Below are positions 42,701 through 52,209 of a stretch of 64,000 nucleotides of DNA, piece by piece. The position numbers and the translations under genes are program-made. Under the pieces are notes generated by a model that saw only the letters and a program-made list of their open reading frames with translations, was not told the origin of the DNA and searched no databases. The stretch's first letter is position 1, and each line of letters opens with the position of its first letter. Source of the DNA: Muricea muricata (taxonomy: Eukaryota > Cnidaria > Anthozoa > Malacalcyonacea > Plexauridae); NCBI GenBank assembly GCA_963855995.1, contig OY979727.1, positions 12,702,946 through 12,766,945 on the forward strand, given 5' to 3'.

Positions 42701-44290
42701 TTCGGTTCTTAAAGTGAAAAATGCGTCATCAAATAAAATAATATGCCGTACTAACACACCAACGAACAAGTGGTCTAGTGGTACTTGCTACCAATTATCA
42801 AGCCGTTTCTTCAGGGTTCAAGCACTGGCCTAATCATCCTCTTTTCCTTTGGTTCTTAAAGTGAAAAATGTGTCATCAAATAAAATAATATGCCACGCTA
42901 ACTCACAAATGAAGATGTGGTCAAGTGGTACTTGCTACCAATTATCACGCCGTTTCTTCAGGGTTCAAGAACTGGCCTAATCATCCTTTTTCCTTTGGTT
43001 CTTAAAGTTAAAAATACGTTAAATAAAATAATATGCCGTGTTAAAACACAAATGGACTAGAGGTCTAGTGGTACTTGCTACCAATTTCCAGGCTGCTTCT
43101 TCAGGGTTCAAAAACTGGCCTAATCGTCCTTTTTCCTTTGGTTCTTAAAGTGAAAAATGCGTCATCAAATAAAATAATATGCCGTGCTAACACACCAATG
43201 AACAAGTGGTCAAGTGGTACTTGCTACCAATTATCAAGCCGTTTCTTCAGGGTTCAAGCACTGGCCTAATCATCCTTTTTCCTTTGGTTCTTAAAGTTAA
43301 AAATACGTTAAATAAAATAATATGCCGTACTAAAACACAAATGAACAAGTGGTCAAGTGGTACTTGCTTCCAATTATCAAGCCGTTTCTTCTGGTTTCAA
43401 GCACTGGCCTAATCATTCTTATTTTCTTTGGTTCTTAAAGTGAAAAATACGTTAAATAAAATAATATGCCACGCTAACTCACAAATGAAGATGTGGTCAA
43501 GTGGTACTTGCTACCAATTATCACGCCGTTTCTTCAGGGTTCAAGAACTGGCCTAATCATCCTTTTTCCTTTGGTTCTTAAAGTTAAAAATACGTTAAAT
43601 AAAATAATATGCCGTACTAAAACACAAATGAACAAGTGGTCAAGTGGTACTTGCTACCAATTATCAAGCCGTTTCTTCAGGGTCAAGCACTGGCCTAATC
43701 ATCCTTTTTCCTTTGGTTCTTAAAGTTAAAAATACGTTAAATAAAATAATATGCCGTACTAAAACACAAATAAACAAGTGGTCAAGTGGTACTTGCTTCC
43801 AATTATCAAGCCGTTTCTTCTGGTTTCAAGCACTGGCCTAATCATTCTTATTTTTTTTTGGTTCTTAAAGTGAAAAGTACGTTAAATAAAATAACATGCC
43901 ACGCTAATTCAGAAATGAACAAGTGGTCTAGTGGTATTTGTTACCAATTATCAAGCAATATCTTCAGGGTTCAAGAACTGGCCTAATCATCCTTTTTCCT
44001 TTGGTTCTTAAGTGAAAAATGCGTCATCAAATAAAATAGTATGCCGTGTTAACACAGAAATGAACAAGTGGTCTAGTGGTACTTGCTACCAATTATCAGG
44101 TAGTTTCTTCAGGGTTCAAGGCTTGGGTTGATGCGTCCTTGTTTTCTTGGTTCTTAATGCGAAAAAATGCCGCATGTAGAATAATATGCTGCGCTTGAAA
44201 ACAAATGAATAAGTGGTCTTGTGGTACTTGGTACTAATATCCGTGCAGTTTCTGCAAGTGGTTCAAGTTTCGGCGTGACCATGCAGTTTT
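33719..44290 (+). repeat. Right tRNA-like satellite array, about 72 monomers of 146-147 bp
   Basis: Plus-strand monomer: GAACAAGTGGTCTAGTGGTA, then CTTGCTACCAATTATCAAG, then CAGGGTTCAAG, then a T6-T7 run (TCGTTTTTTAC), then the spacer with ATCAAATAAAATAATATGCC. With G of GAACAAG as position 1, the A box starts at T8 and G53-T54-T55-C56-A57-A58 falls at the tRNA position for the T arm. The period is 147 bp (146 where one A is lost). Variants in the A box (TGGTCCAGTGG, TGGTCTAGTAG, TGGTCAAGTGG) mark subtypes. Both edges, 33.7-34.2 and 43.0-44.3 kb, are diverged. CTTG/CAAG may form a small hairpin, but no true cloverleaf is visible. Confidence 0.92.
35830..42290 (+). repeat. Two tandem copies of a 3230-bp, 22-monomer higher-order repeat
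   Basis: Marker variants recur exactly 3230 bp apart: CACGCGAACT at 37461 and 40691, CACGCTAACT at 38049 and 41279, ACTGGTTTAA at 36071 and 39301. The match breaks before about 35830, where the marker at 35191 has no partner. So 35830-39060 was duplicated to 39060-42290. Smaller shifts of 880 bp (6 units) and 588 bp (4 units) show earlier rounds. Confidence 0.88.
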
Positions 44291-44525
44291 TTTTGTCTTT
44301 AAGTGGAATGTTATTTTGGATCGGTTAATTATTTGGTGGATTTTTTAAAGAAAATAGCATGTCAGAGCGTGGAGAATATTCAATGCCTAAATAAGCTATT
44401 TAGAGGCTATTTTATGGAATAAACATCGTAATCTGCCATATATTCTGCAATGAACTGCTGAAGGTCGGTTCTATTCAATCAACTTTATCGCTGTTACATG
44501 ACGTATCCCGCTTTCTCAAAACAAC

Positions 44526-47500
44526 ATGGCTTTCACGTGTAGGAGATTTTCGCAACAATTTTATATTAAATCTCGCTCGAAGTTATTCCTGTGGACGACT
44601 GCAAGTTGTAAAAGTCGAAAGAAGAAGAAAAGTGCATTATTTTCTACACATGCTGAACCATTTGTATGTTAATTTCAGAGGTTTATTTCTGTAGGCACGA
44701 GCATAAGGTCTAGTGTTGATAGTGCATTTTTTATTAAAATGGAAAATAATAATATTTTCTGCACATGAGCTTTGTATGCTGATTGTCTATTTGACGTGGT
44801 ACGTACACACTGCTTACAAGCACAATGGATTGCAAAAGAAATGAAACAGAATACTGAATCATTAATACATGAAGATTCCCCCCCCCCCTGATTATCATTC
44901 TGGCTATGTATGCTACTGACAATGCAATCCACAGTAAACATAACTAATCCTGATGCACTTGCCACCATATCATGCAAGCACAGTTTGTATCTTGTCAGAC
45001 AATACATCTATCCAGGTTTTGCCCATTGAACTATAATTCAATGGGTTTTGCCTAGTCTCTTACGCAGCCTGATCGAGGGTAGGTTTTGCCTGATCTGGGG
45101 ACCAAACTTCGTGTTACTTTGATCTATAGGGGAAAATTGCTGATGGTAATCCACAGTCACAGAGGCCGAGCAGACAAGAGAGAATGTTGAGAGGTTTACC
45201 AAAGAGGAAGTCTATTGAAGGAGTCAAAGATGTCATTGTGGTTGCTTCTGGCAAGGGTGGTGTTGGCAAATCAACTTGTGCTGGTTAGTTGAGATGAAAC
45301 TCACAGAAATATAATCATCTGTAAAGTCTAGTTATGATTATTATCAATATCGTTATCATTATCCATGATCATGCATCACTATTATCTTCACCAATCATCG
45401 TCACCATTATCATCTTCACCACTACCTCCACCTTTCATAACCATCACTATACCATCTTCCCAATGATATCCATCATCATCACCATCTTCATTAACTCCAG
45501 CAGTCATACTACATGATTACCACTATATCACATTACAACTCTCTGTATTTTAGTCAATCTGGCCCTGGGACTAGCAGCTATAAACAAGGTACTGTTTGTG
45601 CACAGTATATACAGTACTAAATCCATTATTAATCTACCAATACCATGTACTGTAATGGTACCAACCTAATTGCATACTCTACCATTATCTTCCAGAATAG
45701 AAGTGTTGGTCTTCTTGATGCTGACATTTATGGACCATCTATTCCAAAAATGATGAACCTCGCTGGAAATCCACAACTTACTCAAGGTTTTTTGTCAAAA
45801 ATAATAAAATCATAGTGTAAATCTTAACAATAATCTACTATATTTTCTGTTCTTGATGTTATGATTTGGATGAACAGGGTAGGTTGTACTAAGGGTGGAT
45901 ACTGCTATCCACTGGATAGGAATTTTTTCAACTGTCGCAGAGAGGCGTAAAAAGTAATGACGCCAGGGATATTGAACTCATAAAAGATAAAAAGTGACTT
46001 TAACTTGAAAATGCTGAACTTTAATATGGGTTTTACCAGTTACTGAACATGTTTAGAAAGATTGATAAAATCACTATCCGGTGACTAATGCTATTCACCT
46101 TTCGTGCAGCCTAGTTACCTCCCAGGTCGATATATGCAAAATTTGAATTTCTTTCTACATTATTTAGACAACAAAATGGAACCTTTAAGGAACTATGGCA
46201 TTTCATGGTGAGAGACACGAGCTATATCTGTTACGGGCCAAGATGTTTTTTAAGTAGCCCAAAAATGTTCCCTTTTTCCAGTAAACATCATCTGAAAACA
46301 GCTTTGTTTGTTTCCGCATTCAGCATGTCGATGGGATTTTTGGTAGATGAGAAATCTCCGATAATTTGGCGAGGTTTGATGGTCATGTCCGCGCTTGAGA
46401 AGCTGCTGAGACAGGTGAACTGGGGGGCATTAGATGTCCTTGTTGTGGATATGCCACCTGGGACAGGGGACACGCAGCTGTCCATATCCCAAACTGTCCC
46501 TCTTTCAGGTGTGTCTTACATTAACTAACGTAGTAGAGCAATTTATCGATTTGATGTCCTGCATGATTCCACCTATTGTCATACTGGAGAAAATCTAAAC
46601 TAAATTATAAATTGTATTTATTTTACAGAGCTATCAAAACCTATACTATGAGCATACCTCTTGTGCCATTAGAGAGAATCAGATTGTTATAGTATTATTA
46701 TTATTATTTTTTCATCCAGGGGCTATCATTGTTACAACACCTCAGGACATCGCACTTTTGGATGCTCGAAAGGGCGCCAAAATGTTCCAGAAAGTTCACG
46801 TTCCTGTACGTAACACCACCCAATGTGTCCTGTAGTGTAGAGCTATCCAGTATAAGTAAAGTTTAGTTTAGGTTTCCTCCTGTTGTAACACTGGATCAAT
46901 AAGAGATGATCCTTACTGGACCTCTAGGAAGAACAGTTTAGAACTGATAGAGCTATCCAGTATAAATAAAGTTAGTTTAGTTAAGGTTTCCTCCTGTAGT
47001 AACACTGGATCAATAAGAGATGATCCTTACTGGACCTCTAGGAAGAACAGTTTAGAACTGATAGAGCTATCCAGTATAAGTAAAGGTAGTTTAGTTTAGG
47101 TTTTCTCCTGTAGTAACACTGGATCAATAAGAGATGATTCTTACTCAACCTTTAGGAAGAACAGTTTAGAACTGATAGAGCTATCCAGCGTAAATAAAGT
47201 TAGTTTAGTTTAGATTTCCTTCTGTAGTAACACTGGATCAATAAGAAATGATCCTTACTGGACCTCTAGGAAGAAAATTATAAATACTGCTACAAAATTT
47301 TTGAAAGCAAATTTTGCTTTTTAGGTGCTCGGTGTTATTGAGAACATGAGTCACCACGTCTGTCCTAAATGCAATCATAAAGAATACATATTTGGCGAAA
47401 GCGGCGCTAAAACTTTAGCTGAAGAAATGAAGTTGGAAATATTAGGTGAATAAATTCTTAAAATACATCTCCAGGGTTAAAGAAAGTTGTTAATTAATAA

Positions 47501-48780
47501 CTTATTTGTTCATGCAGACCTAAAAACGCGGCAATATGTTTTCGGACCATCACGCCCTATATTAACCGTACTAACGCATTCTTAATTCTATATTTTTTCT
47601 TTTACCACGCCAGGAAACATACCTCTGCATATATCAATTCGCGAGACTTCAGATACGGGCTCTCCTGTGACAATTTCTAGTCCAAACAGTCCTGAGGTAC
47701 GGAGTATTTGTATGATTGAAATGCACTTTATACTTACGAAGTTGGCTTATTCAAGACAACCACCATTGACGCCGGAACCTTAAAGGGCCAGGGCGGGCAA
47801 ACGTTTGTTGAAGGGCAGCGACAAAATTTTAAACATGTTAACGTTCTTATGCGGGAATGTAGAGGGTCAAATATGAGTCCAATTTCGTCAATTTACAGTG
47901 CTACAGCAGGTTTTGTTATCACTAAGGCATCTTGAAAACTGACTGTTCAAAAACAAAGCGAAAAAACTCAACTGCACCCCCCCCCCCCCCTTTCGCCAAT
48001 TTCGGCTTCCCTGGCAATTAGATGTACTAATGTAATCATGTTTCGCTCACTGCTCTGGTTATGTAAAATACACAGCCAATCGAATTGTATTCTAGGTGGA
48101 ACTGTAGCAACGTTGAGTCTTGAATGCAAGTGGCCTTGTATTTGTTTAAAGGGATATGGCAATATATTTTTTGATTGGCTTATTGCCAAGAACTATTGAA
48201 ATAACTTTAAAATCCGTTGTTAGATTTTTAGTAGCATGTTAGTTTCTGTATTATTGAACGACAAAGACACCAGCTATCTGCCATCTTGTTTTATAATGAG
48301 GTCTATTTTGATGACGTCACAACCATGGAGGAAAGTATAAAACTTGCTGTTAGTTGTTTAAATCCCTATGAAATTTTCCGAAAACTTTTCAACATATGTA
48401 AGAAGTATATACATACAAATCCAGCAATTTCGAAAATCGTATATCTTTTCTATGTGCTCATTAAGAAAACAAATTTTACCCTGGTTGTGGCGTCATTGGT
48501 TTTTGAATATCCAAGATGGCGAACAGCTTATTTCTTTGTCATATCTTTGTCCTTTAATATTTCAAAAGCATGCTATCAAAAATTTAAAAATGGATTTTAG
48601 AGTTATTTCAATAGTTCTTAGCCGTTTAGCCAATAAAAATATATTGCCATATCCCTTTAAGTATGGCCAGGTTAGGAGGTAAAAATATCCAACCTCTCAT
48701 TTTGAGAAATTGCCTTCCATTTTTAGGCGATGGTGTACAAAGAAATCGCGAGGAAAGTTGCTGAAAAGTTGCGATGGTAA
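44526..48780 (+). CDS. NUBPL: Mitochondrial Fe-S scaffold P-loop protein NUBPL (Ind1/Mrp family)
   Basis: Ten exons: 44526-44663, 45130-45283, 45554-45588, 45696-45786, 46168-46207, 46324-46508, 46720-46805, 47325-47445, 47614-47696, 48727-48780. They total 987 bp, 328 aa, close to human NUBPL (319). The N-terminus is rich in Arg, Lys and Ser, like a mitochondrial presequence. [20 protein letters not shown] carries the deviant Walker A motif (GKGGVGKST, residues 87-95). It is followed by [62 protein letters not shown] and the CPKC motif (C256, C259) that in this family binds a 4Fe-4S cluster between two subunits. Known role: delivery of Fe-S clusters to respiratory complex I. The start is the first ATG with a targeting-like sequence and a phase-0 donor. 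All family motifs are intact. Confidence 0.96.
45330..45520. repeat. Degenerate ATC/TCATCA-rich tract in NUBPL intron 2
   Basis: Imperfect ATC, ACC and TTC triplets, an eroded relative of simple (ATC)n. No coding value. Confidence 0.8.
45890..46113. mobile_element. MITE family C, full copy
   Basis: The left end GTAGGTTGTACTAAGGGTGG and the right end, whose complement begins CTAGGCTGCACGAAAGGTGA, are imperfect TIRs. Near each end sits CTATCC-GGATAG. The interior has AAAGTGACTTTAA and GAACATGTTTAGAAAGATTG, shared with 62375-62578. In NUBPL intron 4. Confidence 0.72.
46838..47277 (+). repeat. 114-bp minisatellite, 4 copies, in NUBPL intron 7
   Basis: Unit: GAGCTATCCAGTATAAATAA, then TTAGTTTAGGTTTCCTCCTG, then TAGTAACACTGGATCAATAA, then GATCCTTACTGGACCTCTAG, then GAAGAACAGTTTAGAACTGA. 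Marker spacing is 114 bp (46931, 47045, 47159). It fills most of the intron 46806-47324. Confidence 0.92.
48146..48660. mobile_element. TTAA-flanked TIR element, 515 bp, copy 2
   Basis: Starts TTAAAGGGATATGGCAATAT and ends with the near complement ATATTGCCATATCCCTTTAA. TIRs of about 70 bp include GAACTATTGAAATAACT and its complement. The interior has ATGACGTCAC and AAGATGGCGAAC. It occupies the last NUBPL intron. Its ends and length match the element at 20959-21473, but the inner TIR has diverged. The two overlapping frames inside are not supported as genes. Confidence 0.85.
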
Positions 48781-49435
48781 AACTATCCGTGACACTAACA
48801 AGGTTTGTTGATGAAACTTTCGTTGCTTTTAAACCATCAAATCACAGTAATTGTGGGAAACTCGACTGGGGAAATACTAGCCGCTAGTGTTGGCGGAAGA
48901 CGTGAGCAAGGACGATGTTGAGATAGGAGCAGTTGGTATAAAGATATATAGATGGAATATTTTCCATGGATTTTCTTGAGAGTGAAGTCCCCGAAAACTC
49001 ATGGGATACTGATAGGTTTATTGATTGGATTTGTCGCGCGATTTTACTGATACGTTGATGAGAGGGTTTTGCAAAGCAAAGAAGTACTAATAAGAATACA
49101 CAATTACAATAGTCTGTGTGAACGTACCTAAAGCATTCAGACGGCAATATGACGCAGTACAAATTATGAATATTTTGCAGTGATGAATCAAATTCAATAT
49201 TGAACATACATAATTATGTTATCGTCTGCTAATGAATATAACATGAAGTTTTATTGACAGGCTATACTACTATGTAAACACACCTACATATCGACAAGGG
49301 TATAAAATTAAAAATCGTAGGAGATATAAAATATTCCTTAAGTATTGCTAGTTAATATATATTACGATTACTCATGCTTTTACTTAGTTATTACTGGTTA
49401 TTCATGAATCATGTTAATCAAGTAGTCTTCGTTCC

Positions 49436-51782
49436 TTATTCACTCTCCATACTACTGCTACTCGAAGACGAGAACACGTATCGCACAGAACGTGCTGACT
49501 GCTGGGAGCTTTCGCCAACTTCAGCTGAGCCTCGTGCATTTTGTAAGGATTCGTGCTCGGTTTGTCGCGAACCGTGCGCAATTTGTTCGAAGCCGTGATC
49601 ACTGCGACCCATCGCGTGTCCAGGTTGGCCTATACCGTGCGCAACTAGCATAGAAGCGTGCGAAAATTGCCCGGGTCCGCGTGCAGCTTGTTCAGAAGCG
49701 TGCGCAACTTGTCCAGAACCGTGTCCAACTTGTCCAGAACCGTGCGGAACTTGTCCAAAACCGTGCGCAACTTGTCCAGAATTGTGTCCAAGTTGACCAG
49801 CAACGTGCACATCATTATTCGAAGCGTTCAAAACTCGCGCGGATATGCGCGCACTTTGTCCTGCGCCGTTCCCAATTGAAATGGAACCATACGCGACGTT
49901 CCTCGGAGGTTGCGCCACTGACCCAGACGCACTTCCGATTTGCCTCGAGGCATTCGCAATTTGCGCGAAAAGTTCAGCAATTTGCATAGAATGCGTCCCT
50001 TGCGCAAATTGCGCAGAACTCTCTCCGCACTTATTGGGCAAGATGAACGTTCCGTTTCGAATGCGCTCAAAAGCTCGTTCAACGTAACCGCGCGATCTCC
50101 AGCATCGTCTGAGCATAAATTTCTCAAGTCCTTTTGGTCCCCCGTGCACCCTCATCGCGGCGACTTGAATGTCTCTCCAGCGGTAGTAGGATGTCCCATA
50201 CTCCACTCTGGTCACGATGTGCTCGGGAAGGTCGGCTGATTTCAAACACCAGACTTTCAAAGTTTTCCCCAACGATATTTCAGACATTTTGTAGCGAAGA
50301 AATGGTTCGTGATAATTCCTGATCCATTCTGGGAGAAGCGGCGGATTGGTATTGAAGACAACCCATGACCACAGCCAGCTTGGAAAAACACCGTACCTAC
50401 ATCAAAGAACTCCCGTACAGTATTTGTATTTAGAGGGTATAAGGCGAAGTAATCCACCTCTACAGTAATGTAGTGCGCTCAATAAACAGTTACTGCTCAA
50501 AAGTTTGAATACTAGTGTGAAATGTAGTTTCATGTATTGGTAAAGTGATACCTATAGCTTTTTTTGGTTAGTCATTCTTTCATTGTTAAAAATTCTGACT
50601 TGCATCTTCTAAGGTCTTTGCACACTTGCAATTAAAATAGTACTAGTAGAACATGCATATAACCTCAAAATCAAGGAAATGGATTGACATAGTTGACTAA
50701 ACAGATCAGCAGGTGTATTCAAACTTTTGAGCAGTAACTGTATAATCCACAGGAATCACTCTTTCGCTGTCAGAAAGAACAGTTCTTTAGTTTTTAGATG
50801 GCACCGTGTTTATATAATTTGAAAAGAATGAGGAAATACGCATAGAAATTGAGAGCGAGTAATCTAATTGTTTTAGTAGAATCTGTTACAAATTCTCTTT
50901 AAATTGAAAACAAAAATGCACTGGAAAAATTGCTTTGCTACTCGATATCTATCGAGCAATAGATAGCGAGTAGAGTAGCTAATCAAATTACAGCATTTGC
51001 ATTAGCATTTTATTATGATTCTACTGAAGAAATTTAGTTCCATTTCGACTGTTCAAGGCTCTGGGTCTTATGGAGTTAATGTCAATTGCAGTTGAATAGT
51101 ATAGTGAAGCTGAGCGATTCATTGCTGAATTAGCATTGACATTGTTCGAGAAAAAACAGCTGGAATATAGTATGGTGATGCATTAGCTGAGGGCATAGCT
51201 GTCTTTTAATCTGCTGAGATCTGCAGTACTATGTTTACGAGGCTCTGGGACAATAAAGAAACAAGTGGGCTGTGACATTGGTAGCATTGAGATTTTGAAT
51301 GCAGTTGGGAGAATTGAGTGAATAAATTACGCTTAATAATTATTTAACCTAATACTGGGTACGTTGAATAGTATAGTTGCCTGGTTAAAGTAAAATTTAA
51401 TCTGACAGATTGCGTAAATTAAAATAGAAAGTTATTACCTATTGTTTCCATGTTCTTGGTATTCGTCGGAAAGATAAAACTTCAAAATCTCGCGCGATTC
51501 GTAAATACATTTATAAAGATGTCGAAAACACGAGAAAGGTTGAGGCGAGAGCAAACCAATTGCGAAATCGACGAGACACAAACGGGACCAGAGTTGCTGA
51601 TCATACGTGCAAATCTTGTGAAGTTTACGGCAAGTCTGCGCAAGCCTGAGAACTGACTTGCCGTCCAGCGAGGAAAATATCAACATCAGTATTTCGTCGC
51701 ATTGCGAAGTAAGGTGATCGAATCCTGCCATGTGATTGGCTCCTGCGCCGCGCACGCGAGTTTTGAAATTTTGTGACATCAT
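49436..51782 (-). CDS. F-box protein with a C-terminal heptapeptide repeat region
   Basis: Two exons, 51439-51782 and 49436-50396, join at a phase-2 junction (AG + G = Arg) to give about 434 aa. Residues about 24-70 are an F-box: CDEILMLIFSSLDGKSVLRL then AQTCRKLHKI and QQLWSRLC, the usual Skp1-binding surface, suggesting an SCF ubiquitin-ligase substrate adaptor. A middle region has Trp/Tyr-rich YGVFPSWLWSWVVFNTNPPL and TSYYRWRDIQ. The second half is low-complexity with about 14 heptads of the form GQVAHGS/GQVGHGS (49560-49870), then SARSVRYVF, a Ser run and MESE. It is not assigned to a named F-box family. It is convergent with NUBPL and has RAD50 just upstream on the same strand (427 bp from the RAD50 stop codon). 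Confidence 0.85.
49560..49870 (-). repeat. 21-bp coding minisatellite in the F-box gene
   Basis: Tandem 21-bp units keep the frame and encode degenerate heptads with a frequent His or Arg at position 5 and Gln at position 2. The Cys-rich or Gln/Val-rich plus-strand frames over this stretch are shadows of the repeat. Confidence 0.85.
50840..51025. repeat. Dispersed repeat, family B copy 2
   Basis: Shares GCATAGAAAT, GAGAGCGAGTAA, AATTGTTTTAGTAGAATC, AATAGATAGCGAG and CAAATTACAGCATTTGCA with 16090-16300. The GATAGCGAG palindromic core is present. It lies in the intron of the F-box gene. Confidence 0.75.
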
Positions 51783-51884
51783 AAATTCTAAGTTCTAATA
51801 ATTGCTAATTATTGGCACCGCAATTTATTCCGCTCGCCTACGCGATAACACGAGTGAAAGGTCCAGTTATCGTTACATCCTCTA

Positions 51885-51975
51885 CTCTACTCCACTTCAC
51901 TCCACTCTACTTCTCTCTACTCCACTCCACTCCACTCCACTCCACTTTACTCTACTCTACTCTACTCTACTCTAG
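51885..51975. repeat. (TCTAC/TCCAC)n pentamer tract
   Basis: Short degenerate pentanucleotide array between the F-box gene start and the RAD50 stop codon. Confidence 0.85.
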
Positions 51976-52209
51976 AGCGCTGCGAATTGATAGAAAAATC
52001 CAATATAAGCCTAGTTAGTTTTTTTTATTCTCATCATCACTTTATCGTAACATAACATAACATGACTACACTCTAGTCAACACAATACCCCTAACGTTTA
52101 ACGTCATTGCTTTAGCAGGACAGTATGTCCAATCTCGTGTAAAATATCAAGTAATAATATGTAATATTTGGGTGTCAAACTCAACGAAGTGTCCATCTTT
52201 AACTGCGAT

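Noticed and set aside
43075-43986. Overlapping plus-strand frames of about 65 aa in the right array
   Set aside because: They repeat every 147 bp and are translations of satellite monomers; they have no independent coding signal.
33719-44290. CRISPR-like array or functional tRNA gene cluster
   Set aside because: The 147-bp units have no unique spacers of CRISPR type and lie in a eukaryotic genome. The tRNA-like cores have poor acceptor, T-arm and anticodon-stem pairing, so they are not decoding tRNAs.
48286-48682. Two overlapping 104-aa plus-strand frames after NUBPL exon 9
   Set aside because: They lie within the 515-bp TTAA element and the last NUBPL intron and have no recognised domain.
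49658-49989. Plus-strand frames opposite the F-box gene (Cys/Val/Leu-rich repeats)
   Set aside because: Shadows of the 21-bp coding repeat. The minus strand has the F-box exon, correct splice junction and long open frame.
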